A stretch of DNA of 64,000 bases from Cinclus cinclus (taxonomy: Eukaryota; Chordata; Aves; Passeriformes; Cinclidae), in NCBI RefSeq assembly GCF_963662255.1, contig NC_085055.1:17346704-17410703 (forward strand). The letters run 5' to 3'. The notes under the pieces are model-generated. The model did no database searches and was not told the DNA's origin. It was given only the letters and a program-made list of their open reading frames with translations. The stretch's first letter is position 1; every line of letters begins with the position of its first letter. Shown in pieces: positions 23,965 through 36,400 of this stretch. A program made the position numbers and the translations under genes.

Positions 23965-24037
23965 TTTTGGGGGGTTTTATTTGTTGTTGGGTTTTTTTGG
24001 TTTGGTTTTGGGTTTTGGTGGATTTTTGTTTGTTTTT
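23965..24037 (+). repeat. T/G-rich low-complexity tract
   Basis: The stretch is almost entirely T and G, with a G6 run, several GGG and GG groups, and T runs up to seven long. It is simple-sequence DNA, possibly decayed from a poly(T)-type repeat. Confidence 0.7.
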
Positions 24038-26534
24038 CAACATTATATGTCTCATTTTTAACAGCTTAAACTTCTTACCTTTCCCAATGCAAATTCTGTT
24101 TTCTAGTTCTAACAAAAACTGACTGGAAAAAATGAAGCTCTTGCTGATCTACAGTCAGAAAAGACTATTTAGATGCCTATGTAGACCATCTTATATTTTG
24201 AGTAAGGCATATGAACCCTAGTCAAAGTTGAAGATGCTGGAGAATTGGAAATGGTGTCCTTGTAGTGAAAGCACAAAAATATATGTACTGCTTTTCTAAC
24301 TGAGAATGCACAGTTGATCACTTCTCAAATTCCTGTTATTGAAAACTTCATTTAAATTTCAGATAGCTGTGCCAGGTCTTAGTAACTGTAGTGTTGACTT
24401 CACTCATTGAGGAGACTAAGAATACACTAGATGCAGCAAAGGGACAAGTTTTTATGTTGATCAGATTCCCTACTACAGAGTTGAGAAGGAAAGCTCTCTA
24501 AGGTTTTTTTTATCTCTGTTGACCAAGTCCTCAGTGCTGAATGACCTGACTAACTGAAATGCCGTGATCAAACACTACAGAAAAGGATGCATTTCTGCCA
24601 GCCTAATATTTAAAAATCGATTTTGTCATCAACTAACCATCTTACATGGAGGTTCAATGTGGCCTTTGAAAGTTTTCTCTGCCTCTCATTCACAAAAGGC
24701 AAGGATCAAGGATCTCTTAAGTGACTGCTATCAGGTGATCCTATAAAGCTTTTTGTCCCTTTGGAAGATGTAAGGGCATGGGTTCTAGGTAGCTGTGTAG
24801 TCTGCTCAACTTTTAATATGCAAAAGCTAATGGCTGAACAGATTCAAAGAGAGCATTTAGTTGTTTTATTACTCTGGCAATGGAAGTATCAAAATAATAT
24901 CAGTAATAAGATCTATACCGCTTCATAATAAAATTAAATATCAAATAATAAACTGAAAAATATGGGATCATTAGAAGTTTTGCTTTCTGCTTCTATGCAT
25001 GACCCTTTTCCCCTCAACATATCAGCAGCTCTGAGTTGCTGTAACTACCTGCTGTCTGACTCACATTTGTACCCAGGGTCTCTGACAAGTTTTAGTGTAT
25101 AATCTGCTAACACAAAGAAGTAGAAGCATATTCTTTGACTTACTCTTGATGTATTATATTATTTTTGGTGGAATTGACTGGCTTGTCTGCAGAAAACTTG
25201 GTACATTCATTCCTAAATTGCTTTGTATCTCAAAGAAATTATGGGTTGTGAAAGCACATGTTTTTCTCTTTACCTTGTTTATAGAGAAACACACATTAGA
25301 GTTTAACTTGCTCCTAGCTTTGCTACTCTAGCTGTCTTTCAAGTAAAGAAGATACTATGCCTCACACTAGCTATACTGAGTCTTATTTCTGAAGCCTGTT
25401 TTCAGCTGCTCTCAAAATCTACGTGCGTGTATCTGTCAAAACTAAATCTTCATGAGCTCAAATGCACCTGTGCAGCTGATCAAGAGTGGGCACTGCTTGC
25501 CTGTACTCCTTGACAGCATTTCTGCTAAGCCGTGGCTGGTTGTCAGTCCTTTAGCTGCTGTGCTGTCCTTTGTCTTTTCTCTGTTCTCATTCATTTATCT
25601 TTCTTCCATAGTATATGGCTCCTTCTCCAGGTTTCCTCCACAGCAGCACATCCATATTGGAATTTGGCTCCCTGAGACAGGTGATAGCAACTCTTGAAGC
25701 ACAACTGCCCTGCTCACCTGAGCCTCCTGATCTCTCCTGCAGTGGGTGAATGAAGGACGGCTGAAGCAGCAGACATGGAAGGTGGGTGTGGTTTAGGACA
25801 CAACCCCCTTCCTTATCCTCAGCTACAAGGCTCCATCCCTTTAGGCACCCATGGCAGTGCAACCATAAATTGGTGATTGGCAGGGAAGGTGTGGAATAAA
25901 CATAAATGTGAATAGTCAGAGTTTGGAGAATGTCAGGGTGATTACTGCACAGGTGTCTAAACTGTGTTTGTGGGACACTCGAGTTAAAACTTGAAGTCAG
26001 AGGCATTAACTGAAAGAGAGAAATAAGGCTGTAAATTGTGTTCATTACAGTCATTTTATGAAAAAAAAAATGCTAGGGATATCAGCATGCTCACAGGCAA
26101 TGAGGGGGGCTTTAGTCCTCCTACTCCAAAGCAGCAGTTCCCTATTTTATGGCATGAATATACCAACTGAGCACTCTGCTGTTTCAGGAGCATGGATTAC
26201 CTGGGAGCAGGGGAACCTGAACAGGTTTCAATTTTACAACTAGGATGGAAAGAGGAAAACCATGAAAGAAACTGAGTGAAGGTGTACAGGACAAAGAACT
26301 GACTAGCAGTGAGGTTAAGGCATGCAGAGCTGTGATGTTGGGGAGGTAAGAAAGGATGCTGTGTATGTAATAGCTGTTAATCCAACTAAACACAAGAGGG
26401 CTACAAGAACCCGTTTTCTCTGGACTGAAAAAGTTCTCGATGAAGCTTTGGTAATGTCTGTCTACCTTTTGGCCTGCTTTTAATTTTATACAGCTGGGAA
26501 ATCAAATAAAATGCTACTTGACACCCTTTAAGTG

Positions 26535-26554
26535 CTTGTGTACACTTGTGTACA
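26535..26554 (+). repeat. tandem 10-base duplication
   Basis: CTTGTGTACA occurs twice in tandem, and each copy with its following base contains the palindrome GTGTACAC. Confidence 0.8.
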
Positions 26555-26909
26555 CCTATCACTTAAGTACAGGCTATAATGATTTGGATTGCTATTTTTA
26601 ACAGTAACTACTTCAATTTACTGAATGTGTTGTTGCTGATAAGGTATCAACATCTATGGCACAGATACATAATTTGTGCTGTAGTGATATGAATGCTTTG
26701 TTCTGCACTTCAGTTGTGGAGAATCCAGACTGTGTGAGCAAATAAAGAAAAGGGAACATAAGAAAAGCAGTCTGGAAAAGTACAAGCCCTGCCTAGTAAC
26801 CAAATTAAAGTGTTAGGTTCCTTCTCTATTGATCCAAAGTGCAATTAAAAGCTACCTCCTGCAGCTGAATTTATATTGGGCTTTTAAAGTTTTTTTCTTT
26901 CCCCCACAG

Positions 26910-27070
26910 AACTAGTATCAAGTGGTAAAAAAACCTGCACAGCAGGTCTCCTATAAAATCACCAAGTCGAGTGTTCATCAGCCTCAACTCCTTGGTTTGC
27001 ACAGGACAACTTACCTGAAGTAGCCTGAGCTCAGTTCAGGTGCTGAAAAACAACACCAAAGCATCTGCTG
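26910..27070 (+). other. exon-like segment with strong splice sites, non-coding
   Basis: The 161-base segment follows a long pyrimidine tract ending CCCCCACAG at 26909 and precedes a GTAAGTATT donor at 27071. All three forward frames contain stops (TAG at 26913, TAA in the other two), so it cannot be an internal coding exon. It could belong to a lncRNA or be an upstream non-coding exon of AP1S3. No transcript evidence is available here. Confidence 0.35.
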
Positions 27071-30000
27071 GTAAGTATTCTGTGTTCTGTCTCACTTGTT
27101 GTGGCTCTCAGTGTCAGTGGAAAGGCTTCTTTCTGCAATAAAAGGGTGGTTTGGGTTTTTTATAGAAGGAAAGCTTGTGCAGTTTTGTTTAAAAGGAAGT
27201 GAGAATGTTAGATTTTGTTCATTCCCTACTGTTCTTTAGACAGTAGTTTGTGTCTCTTAATTGAACCTGAAGTGATTTGTTTCTCTTAAAATGCACAGGA
27301 AAATAACTTCCCAATTAATTGCAAATCACTGCTGAATATATAGCTTTACTTACATGGTCCAGGATTAGCTTCTGAAGTGCACACATCTTGCAGAGATTAG
27401 GAAGACCCAAGACAAAGCCTGTTGCAGGTTTAGGCATCTGACATTTTAGCAATGACTTCTTTTCACATAAATAATGCCCAGACCCACCAAAACTGATACT
27501 TAGGAGCTAGGGAAGTTTTTTTCATCAGATGTAGGCACACAAGGCTCAGTAAATCCACTGCAACTCTTGGTGTGAATGTTTTCTACTTCTGAACATGACA
27601 GGCTTCTAGGAGAGTGGAATAGAAGCAAAGAGGATGAAATATGTCCCAACAGTATAAAGCTCCTTGTCTCTCTTAAAAGCCTGTTTCAAAGAACCCTCAA
27701 AGAAAATGTTCATACTCCTTCCTTGCAGAAAAGTAAGCCAAAAAAGAAGGGTCTCAAAACTGCATTTTGCAGCAGTTTTGAGTTAGAGAAATAAGTATGC
27801 ATTACTTTGCAAACATTTATGTTCAAGTTAACTAACTGGGCCTAAAGGAAGCACTGGAAGGAGTTCATGTAATGGCATTTAACTGATATTAAGTTCACCC
27901 ATTGGTTCACCTGGCACAACTGTGCCCCAGCTGCCTCCCACTGCTGAGTGACACTAATAGCTCAAACTTCCCAGCTGGGAACTACTGATGGTTATCTTCT
28001 TTATCAAAAAATTATGCAGCTACATAGTGCTAGTGGCAGAGAGGAGGGGAGGGGAGAATTCCAAGTCCTTACCATGGCTAGTTAGGCAGTCATTAAGTAC
28101 AGCCCCACTTTCTGAGCTGAAAGGCATCTAATTTAGGCATGATCCTATATCTGTAGGCTTGTTTCTGTAGGGCTTCTCTCTGCCAGCTTCCAAGATTGCC
28201 CATAATGGGCTGACTTTGGCCACTGCTCTTAATGTTCACTCTATGCATGTTGTATTTGCTGCTGCTGCCGCTTTTTTCTGATTACTTGCAAGAACACACA
28301 AGCAGCAAACTGGTTCTCTTGAGTTTATGGCCTAATTAGGTAAGGTCTTCGCATAGAAAAGTGAAATTATTGGGAAACAGTTGTTAAGCAAAAGAATATT
28401 ATTGTCCATCACCTAAGTAAATTACACAGGTAGGAAATGAGGGGTATGTTCATCCCTTAATTGTAAATTCCTTTTGGAGATGGAAGTATTGATGCCTCAC
28501 ATCTGCAGTACAGCTGCACTGTGGTGTCCACATTCCTGTGTTGTTAGGCAAATCCAATTCTGAGTGTTCTGTGAGACCTGGCTTTCCCAGAGCTGCAGTG
28601 CTATCTGTGAACACTCCCTGTTCACCAATGGAGTGGTTGGGGTTTAAGCGCAGAGTCAACCATCTGTTGTTCTGCATGGGCCACAGCAGGTAGAGCTGGG
28701 GGTTGCCAGGGACAGGGGTATGAATATGGTTGTGGGGAAGGCAGGTGTTTGTCTCCTGGGAGAGGCAGTGTGGGTACTGTGGCACTTTGTGTGGGTCTTT
28801 CAGAGAATCTGGTAAAAGGTTTTGGTCTGCTTTAACAGATTCTGATTGCACTTAGTATATATTTGGCAGGCTCACCAAAGGCAAGATGGAGCCCCAGTAA
28901 AACCAGTGAGACCAGTGCTGTCCGGCAGCACGGCACGGTGTGTGCTGCACGCACAGCACAAGGGGTGAGGTGTTCCTGCCCTTTGGAAATAGTGCTGCTT
29001 TGTGGGCCTGCAGTGTGTGCTCGGGAAGGGCAGAGGCCAGGGGCAAGTGAGCAGATGAAGTATCACTGATCTGTGGGGCAGCTGGGCCTGGAACTTAGTG
29101 TGTGGTGCACTCCAGAAGTGAAAGCAGAGCACGGGGCAGCCGGCAGCATCACAGCACAGAGTGTGATGCAGAACATGCAGAAACCAGAACCCAGCAAGCA
29201 GCAGTGAAGGACTCCAGGAACAGTGTGTCTGTAGAGACCAAACCACAGCTTAGAGGAGGGCTGAGGGGAGTAGGCTCATGCACAGTTAGGGAAATGTGGA
29301 AGTTACCTACACGCTGTTGAATAAGGAGGGCACACCTGCATTTGCATTCTCCTCTTGCAGATTTGCATTTCCAACTGGGAGCAGATTTCCACCCCGCTGC
29401 CCTCTCAGCAGTACATGCACATCTGCTTTTGGCCAGGGATCTCCCTCCTTTCTCTGAAGCCAGCTGCTGCAGAGGGGTTGTCGTTGACACCATAGGGATT
29501 CCTGAAGTCCCCAAGCCCCTCTGGATTTCTTTCCTTTTCTCACTGATGGCTCACGTGCACCACTGCACCCAGCAGCAGGGCACAGCTCTTCCCTGCCTGA
29601 GCAGCTGGGATCCATATCCTGAACTGATGCATGCTTGCTCTGGGAAATGTCTCTCCTTTAGATTACAGACATGGGACTTCAGCATGCCAAGTCTTCTCAC
29701 TTTATGCTCGGGTGGTAGTTTGCATCTGGATCAGGCTCCTCACACAAGTTTGAGAGGCCTTAGGCCTGGACTTAGATCTTTTGATTCAAGTGCCCAGCCT
29801 GTGGATGTTGCATTCTTTTGGAACCAGCAGCTTATCAGCAAATCCCCGCCACAGGTTACAGGGATTTGCTGTCTTGCCCTCTCATCCAGCTGCATCACAA
29901 AGCACGGGTGAGCCAAGCCCAGCCACTGAAGGTATTTAAACTATCAGAGCTCCATTCTGATGGAGATGGGCGGCAGAGCAATCACGCCTGTCGATCTACC

Positions 30001-30289
30001 CGTATCTTTAGGGCATGGATGGTTGACAGGGGAGAGTAGCTCGAGTCAGTGGAAGACATGAACTGTGTTTTCTTAATGTCGGGAACGCCGAGGTGAGAAA
30101 GGTGCCCTCGGAGCGGTTCCCCCACGTCCAGGCCAGCAGGCGGGGGCTCGGCACACCCGGCCCGTCAGCCCTGGCCGTCGGTCTGCGGAGCCCGGCCCCT
30201 GCCCCGGCCCCAGCCCAGCCCTGGAGCCCGGCCCGTGCCCCGGGGCGCTCCCGACAGGGCGGGAGGAGGCGCCGAGAGTTCCCTTTCGG

Positions 30290-30302
30290 GGCATTGTGGG
30301 AA
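30290..30302 (-). promoter_or_regulatory. ZNF143/THAP11 (SBS)-like site
   Basis: The minus strand reads TTCCCACAATGCC, close to the SBS consensus TTCCCAGAATGCA recalled for ZNF143/THAP11. It lies about 100 bases upstream of the AP1S3 ATG, a typical place for this factor. Binding is inferred. Confidence 0.5.
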
Positions 30303-30331
30303 GGCGCGATGCGGCCCGGCCTCACCTGAGA

Positions 30332-30347
30332 GGGGCGGGCGGGCGGG
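30332..30347 (+). promoter_or_regulatory. GC-box cluster / G-quadruplex motif
   Basis: Four G tracts (one G4, three G3) are separated by single C bases, ending 50 bases before the AP1S3 ATG. It reads both as overlapping Sp1/KLF GC boxes and as a very short-loop G-quadruplex. It lies in the core promoter or 5' UTR. Confidence 0.65.
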
Positions 30348-30397
30348 ACGGAGGCGGCCGGGCCGGGCTGGGCCGGCTCCCAGCCAGCCGCCGCAGC

Positions 30398-30400
30398 ATG
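30398..30400 (+). CDS. AP1S3: AP1S3 coding exon 1 (ATG only)
   Basis: The ATG sits in GCCGCAGCATG and is followed at once by GTGAGT. Adding it to exon 2 restores the MIHFILL start of the sigma-1 family. The context CAGCATGG is acceptable for initiation. Exon 2 has no other way to supply the initiator Met in frame. The exon's 5' UTR part begins at an unknown point upstream. Confidence 0.88.
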
Positions 30401-33400
30401 GTGAGTGAGCGGGGCCGAGCGGGAGCAGCCTCCCGTGCCCTGCCGGAGCCGCTGGGCCCCTCGACGGGCGCGTTGGCAGGGCGCGGAGCGGGGCTGGGCG
30501 GAGCGGGGCTGCCCGCGCCCCTCGGCACCGGCTGCGCCGGGACGGCCGCGGCCACTGCCCGGCGGGTTCGAACGAGGTCTGCACCTCTTTGGGGGAAATG
30601 AAAGTTCTGCTCTTTGCCGTTTTGTTTTCCGACCCTCGGGATGAGCTCGGGTCACGCCGAGAGCCTCTCGTAGACAGGAAAACAAGGCTGTTACAGAGAG
30701 GTTTTGCAAAGTCTTCCTGTAACTCGAGGAGATGAGGTGCGAGTCGGCTCCAGTGGCTGGAGAAGGACCGAGTGAGGTTTCGTATGGGTCTGTCTTTAGG
30801 GTGGCTGGTGGCAGAGCGGGTCAGTTTTGGGCAGTGGGTTTTCTTGTGACGGGATCATTGGGAAGAGCTTTTCCCCAGCTGAATTTCCAGGTGTCAGGTA
30901 AGTGGAGGGCTTGGACAGCAGCATTACCTCCAGCCCGGGAGCTTCTGCACCGCTGCCGGGTCTGATGGGGCTCGTTGGGATTTGGCTGCATCTTTCCATC
31001 AGGGACAGAGCGTATGGGTCTGGTTCTGTTCTTGTCTGTCACCAGCCTTACTGTGCGACTCGCTCCAGGGCTGGCAGTGCCTCGTTTGAGCTTGGAAGGG
31101 GCACCAGTCCTTCAGGTTAAAGCGTGACGGGCAGGGCCCGGGAAGGAAGACCCTTCCCTTCTCAGTGCAGCTCTTGGTGTTGGTTTGCTGAGATCAGAAA
31201 AGGTTGCTGTGGATGCTCCCTTTTGCTAAGAATGATGGCCAACATCCTGAGAACAATGGCTAGATTTTTCCCCAGGGGGGACTGCAGGCTTCCAAGTGGT
31301 GAGATGGTCAATGATGGCTCTTAATAGAGAAACCAAATCATATCACTGCTTGATAATTCAGGCCTGAGGCAGGTTCTTCGGGCATGCCCCGAGCTGCTGT
31401 CTTGCACAATTTGCCCATTGTGTGCACCTGTAGTACTAGTTACTGGCCGTGCAGCTGAACAGAAACCTTTCAACTTCTTCAGTGGAGGCCGAGTGGTGTT
31501 GTTTGTCTCTATCCTCAAAGGCAGATGTGTTGTTTCTCTTCAGTGGTTCAGCCAGAATGCTAAATATGTGTTAGTCTCCTGTATTTAGAAAGGTGTACCT
31601 GTCATTATATTTGCAAATAGAATATGCACAGTAATGAGTTTACAGATGGCAAAGCAGTCTCCACACCTTAAGTCCTTGTAGAGGTGTAACTTCTCTGGTT
31701 ACACCCCGAGACAGCCCTACATACCCACTTCCCTCTGGTAAAGCTTATGTAAACAACTGGAGTTCCTATTTTGCCCTTGAAGGTCAGTAAATATAGGAGT
31801 TGATTTCAGGGAATCTGATCTCAGAACTCTCCTTGATGCATGTACTTCACAACTGCCAGTTTTGAAAGCACTCACGATAGTCCCAGGGGAGTGCTGCTTA
31901 CAATAATGCTGCTTGTTGATGATCTGGAGTCTGGCTGCTGTATTGATGGTTAAAATTTTACAAGGTGAGTGTGCATTCTTACAAGTAAGAATTTTGGTTT
32001 TCCATTTTTTGAGGCCATAGTAAAACACTTGCTGGCATTACTGTGTTATATTACTGCAGTCAGCCTTCCCCTGTTCTTCTCTTGAGCATCTGGTGCTGAT
32101 GGAAGAGTGCTTTTGTCAGGGAACTCTAGCTTTAAATTTCTCTGTCATGCAGTCTCTGGGAAGGGGTTGTTGACACTCGGTTATGAGTAAAGAAAAAACG
32201 ACTTGCTGGGTTCCAAACCAGGAATAAGCCTTATCCAGGCTCAGGAGTGATGAACTTTCAACAGGTCATTTAAGCTTTCCGTAGACTGGTTCCTCTGTTT
32301 TGAAATGATAGAGTTGTGCTTGCCACCCTTTTCTGTGTTTTGAGATGGAGTTAAAGATGTTTGTGCAAATGGTACCATGTCTTAGCCAGAAGGTTGCTCC
32401 AGTTGTTTTCTTTCTTGCAGATTTTCAGGCAGGTTTTCAGGGAAGAGTTTGTTTAGCAAAGCTGACTTCATATCCAGCTGAGAAACACAGCTTTTATGCC
32501 CACCTTGTGCTTTGTGACATGTTTCTTTAAAAATGACTTTTTAGAAAGACTAAATTCTGCTTCCTGACATATGTGGGTGCAGCAGAGATACATCTCATGA
32601 AGGATTGCTGTCTCAACAAAGTCAAGGAGTGGGGAGAGAGCACAGAGGAGAAAAAGATAAGTCTCCCCAAGGACATGCGCTGCTGTAGTCTCTGGTGCCT
32701 GTAAGTGTTGCAACACCTCCATCCTATTGCTGCCTCAGTGTTAGCAGTATTACTTTAGTGAATAAATGCAGGGCTCTGCTTGCATAGCTCTGCATGCAGA
32801 ATTGGTGCCTATATAGTAAAGGATATGATTCCTTCCTACCTGTGCTATTCATCACTATGGGGAGAAAAATTAGTACTAGTGGGCATGATCTGAAACCCTG
32901 GAGAAAGATCAAAAGAAACCCATTAAGCACAGTGGCTCTAAAAATGTGCTTGGCCTTAATAGAAAAGGAGTTGGCAAGAACTGTTTCCACTTAGTAATAC
33001 ATTTGATAACCAGTCACTGGTCTAGAAGATGGGGTGGAAATATTAGTTGCTGTGACTGCAGCTGCTGACACCTGCCTAGCGTTTGGAAATGAACTCTCAG
33101 CTCTTCTGAGTATCGATCTCAGCACTCTCAATGCCCTTAAGTAAAAATGGATGTAGATCTGCAAAAGATGTTGTCAATGCTGTACAGAATTTACTGTTTA
33201 CAGTTCTAAGAATGACTGCTTATTTTCCACTCATGATACAGCTGTGTGTTGGCCTCACAAAGACAATGAACTTTACCTCTAGGCATTTATCTCTGAAAAA
33301 CAAGAAGGGCAACAGATTAGAACAGATCAGAGGAGAGAAAATGACAAATAAATTAGTCTGTTGTTCAAGGCAGCAGTTCTTTTGCTACATGACAAAAAGA

Positions 33401-36400
33401 GTTCTTGTGGTATTTGTTAATTTGTCTTGTAGTGAACTTTTACTGTGGTAATACATAATGGCAGTGGAATGGCATCCTTTTCGGGAGATCCTGAGTTGAT
33501 AGACTTTCTGCTTGCAAAGAGATTACTGCAGGGGAAGTGATAGAAACACATGAAATCATGGACACAATAAAGATTGCTTGCTACACAAAGAATCGGGGTA
33601 CATCCTGTGAAATTTTTAGGCACTAAATGTATAAAAAATATATGGGAGTACTTTTTCACGCAGTGTAGATGACTGTTTTCAATCCACTGTTGAAAGTGCT
33701 GTGGGTGTCCCGGTAGTTAGGCAGTTCAGATAGGGTTGGGCCACAGGTGGGTTGTCTGGATGCAGTTTCTGGCCCATAATTCTTAAACCTGTGATTCTTG
33801 GAGATAGGACTACCCGAGTGATTTTATACACGCCCTGTTCCTTGTGCTTGTGCCCTTCTGGAAGCTACTTAGTTCAGAGTACAGCTCAGGGGCTGATCCA
33901 TAATCTGGCATTCCTGTTACTCCTTGCCTTCAGAATAGCATTTGGTGGGATTTGTGAGGAATAATGTTTTTATGGTTCTTTGGAAGTGTGTAATCTCGGA
34001 CTTGCCAGTTTTGGATTTTCCTTCTCCGAGTGCCCATGACCATTACACATTGTGACTGTTCAATACTGGAGCCTGCTCAGGCCATGCAGGAATTGCCATT
34101 CACACTTTACTGTCCCTGGGTAATAAGCTCATTTTTGGAAAGCAGAAGAAATGTTATGGTAGATCATCTGCTGATTATTTGCTTAATAATCAGCAATGTA
34201 ATTATACTTTCTTTTTAAGTATAGGTATATATTTTTGCTCACAAATAAGGAAACTGCAGGCACCTCAGAGCCTGGAGTTACTAGGATGTGGAATTCCTGG
34301 AGGGCTTTAGAGAAAGCCATGTCATTTAGGGTGGGCAAATGCAGAAAGAAGGCTGGAGAGATAATGGGCAGCTTGGTCTGTCATGAGTCAAGAAAATGAC
34401 AGATTTTGCTGCTTTTCTGTGCCTTTAGTTAATTCAAAATCCCATGCTTTATAAACGATCCCATGGACCCTCTGAAGCCACTAGTTATCTGCAAGAGCCA
34501 TGAAAGGACATTGTGATGAAGTTACTGAGGAAACTGGTGAGTCAAGGAGGTCAGATAGAGCTGCCCCTCCCTCAGGTACTTGCAAGATTTATGCTTTGGC
34601 ATTCACATCAGGCATTTCTGTGAGCCAGCTGTGGTCTTGCTAGTGATGCCTAAATTAAAACAGTACTGCTCATGTGAAAAGAATTCTGTCTCTATCACAT
34701 GTGCCCAGTTACTAATTTCCATCCCTGCCCATTCATTTCCCTGCTATCCTATTCCTGCAGGCTGTCATCTGCATTTTCTTGGCTGCATTGGCTCTGTGGT
34801 TTCTTGAGTGGCCACCCCTGGGCCTTTGCATTTCTGCAGATGTTGCAATGTAGAGAGGGAGTTGGAAGATCCAGTCCTGCAAGCATGGCACTTCATTTGG
34901 GAGTAGGAATACAGCATGCAGAGGCATTGGGGTAGGATGGGAAGGTGCAATTTACATTTGTGTGTTTGAAGGCAAGCTTGGTGTGCCTGTCTGGCCTGGA
35001 ATGTCCTGATGTGTGTTTCTCAGTATTACAGACGTAACCCCATGTACTCTATGCACCAGTGTTGTTTTTCTTCTCTAGTTTGCTGAGTTAATGTAGGACA
35101 TCCATCTGCTCTCGTCTGTTAGGGAGGGCATTAAAATCCCTCTTCAGTAACCAGTAAATGCCTGTTGTTGCCTTGCTGCTTGCCTTTAGAGCTTAGGGAT
35201 AGTTTTGCTCAGACATTTGCAGTTCTCAGTGGCTTGTTAGCCAGCACAGGAGCTGTGTGGTCACCATCCTCTGCTTAGTCCCCTGGTGTAAGTGATGGGC
35301 ACAACCTACAAAGGAATGAGAAACAGACTCACTGTTGTTGGAGTAAAATGCAGAAATGTACTGTGTTGTGCCTTTGTCATGCAAGGCTGTGTGCTGGAAG
35401 GAGGGCAGGTAAGGAGGGCAGGTGAAGTGTTGGGTGAGTGCCTGTGTGCTCTGAGCTTTAGAGAAGCTGTGGGAAGTGCTGCATGAAACTCTCAGTAGCC
35501 TCTGGGCTCAGGAGATGGGATGGGAGAGAGGCAGTACCTCAGGCATTGCCTTTCTTTCAGGTCTCATGACAGGACTTGGATAAATAGCTGAATGAATTTG
35601 TGATCCTTTCTCATTCTACAGGCTAAATATTGAGCCAACATATAATGCATTTTGGAAGATTCTCTGCTCTGGCTCTCCTTCTGTAAACAGTGGTTGCTTC
35701 TTTTATGTTTATGCTTAGGTTAAATCGATGTTGGTTTTTTTTTACCTTAATGAAAAAATGCCATTTTAATAGAGAAAATTGAGAATTTATCAATTAAGAA
35801 TGCCTAAATTAAATGCTTCAATATGTCCAAAAGATTATTCTGTGCTCTTTCAGAGTTATAAACGTGATCTGAACTCACATGGATCTTTGGTCCTTTTGGA
35901 GCTCAGGTTTTCTGTGAACATCTTTGTTGGGAGTTGGAGGAGCGGGTGTGAGGCTGCTGCCAATCTGCACTGTTCTTGCTCCACAAGACATGGAAATCCC
36001 CAGGCTGGAGCAGTGTCTGTCAGCTGCCTGAGGAGCCAGGTTAGCTTGTCACCGTCTGGGTGTGCCTGCTCTGTCCCAGAGCAAAGGTTTTTAACTTTGC
36101 TTATGCAGAGGTGAGAGGCAAGGGAAGGGCACTGCAGTGCCTTCATGTAGCAAGGCTTGGCAAAGTGGAAATGAAATTAAAAGAGCTGCACCTTTTGCTG
36201 GAATCCACTGGGTGAGATTTTAGCTCTGTTTCTTCACTTGCAGTTCAAGGAAAAGGCTGGAAAAATAGCTTATTGTGCCTGTAAAGTGTGTACTGGGTTA
36301 TAGTGAGTGAGGGGTAGCTCTTGTTCTGCTTCTCCCATGGTCTTTTCCTCATTGTAGTAACCTAATGAAGGTGTCCTCTGCCTCCCAGAAACATGTAAGC

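Larger units (their letters stand above)
23361..30060. other. intergenic region between WDFY1 and AP1S3
   Basis: About 6.7 kb with no recognised protein-coding gene. Notable contents are a T/G-rich tract at 23965-24037, AATAAA hexamers including 26505-26510, a tandem 10-base duplication at 26535-26554, a non-coding exon-like segment at 26910-27070, and a GC-richer stretch from about 28.9 kb towards the AP1S3 CpG island. Confidence 0.75.
30080..30600 (+). promoter_or_regulatory. AP1S3: AP1S3 CpG-island promoter
   Basis: About 500 bases of very GC-rich, CpG-dense sequence surround the AP1S3 start codon. It contains repeated GC boxes at 30332-30347 and a ZNF143/THAP11-like site at 30290-30302. 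No TATA box is obvious, which fits a housekeeping-type promoter. The exact transcription start cannot be read from sequence. Confidence 0.8.

Noticed and set aside
29342..29911. 189-codon plus-strand open frame upstream of AP1S3
   Set aside because: The Leu/Ser/His/Cys-rich sequence shows no domain, signal peptide or splice support. It sits in GC-richer DNA where such lengths arise by chance. A conservation test could reopen it.
30008..30709. 233-codon minus-strand open frame
   Set aside because: It lies over the AP1S3 CpG island, where stop codons are rare. The Pro/Ala/Arg/Gly-rich product is typical of GC-rich noise, and the plus strand explains the region.
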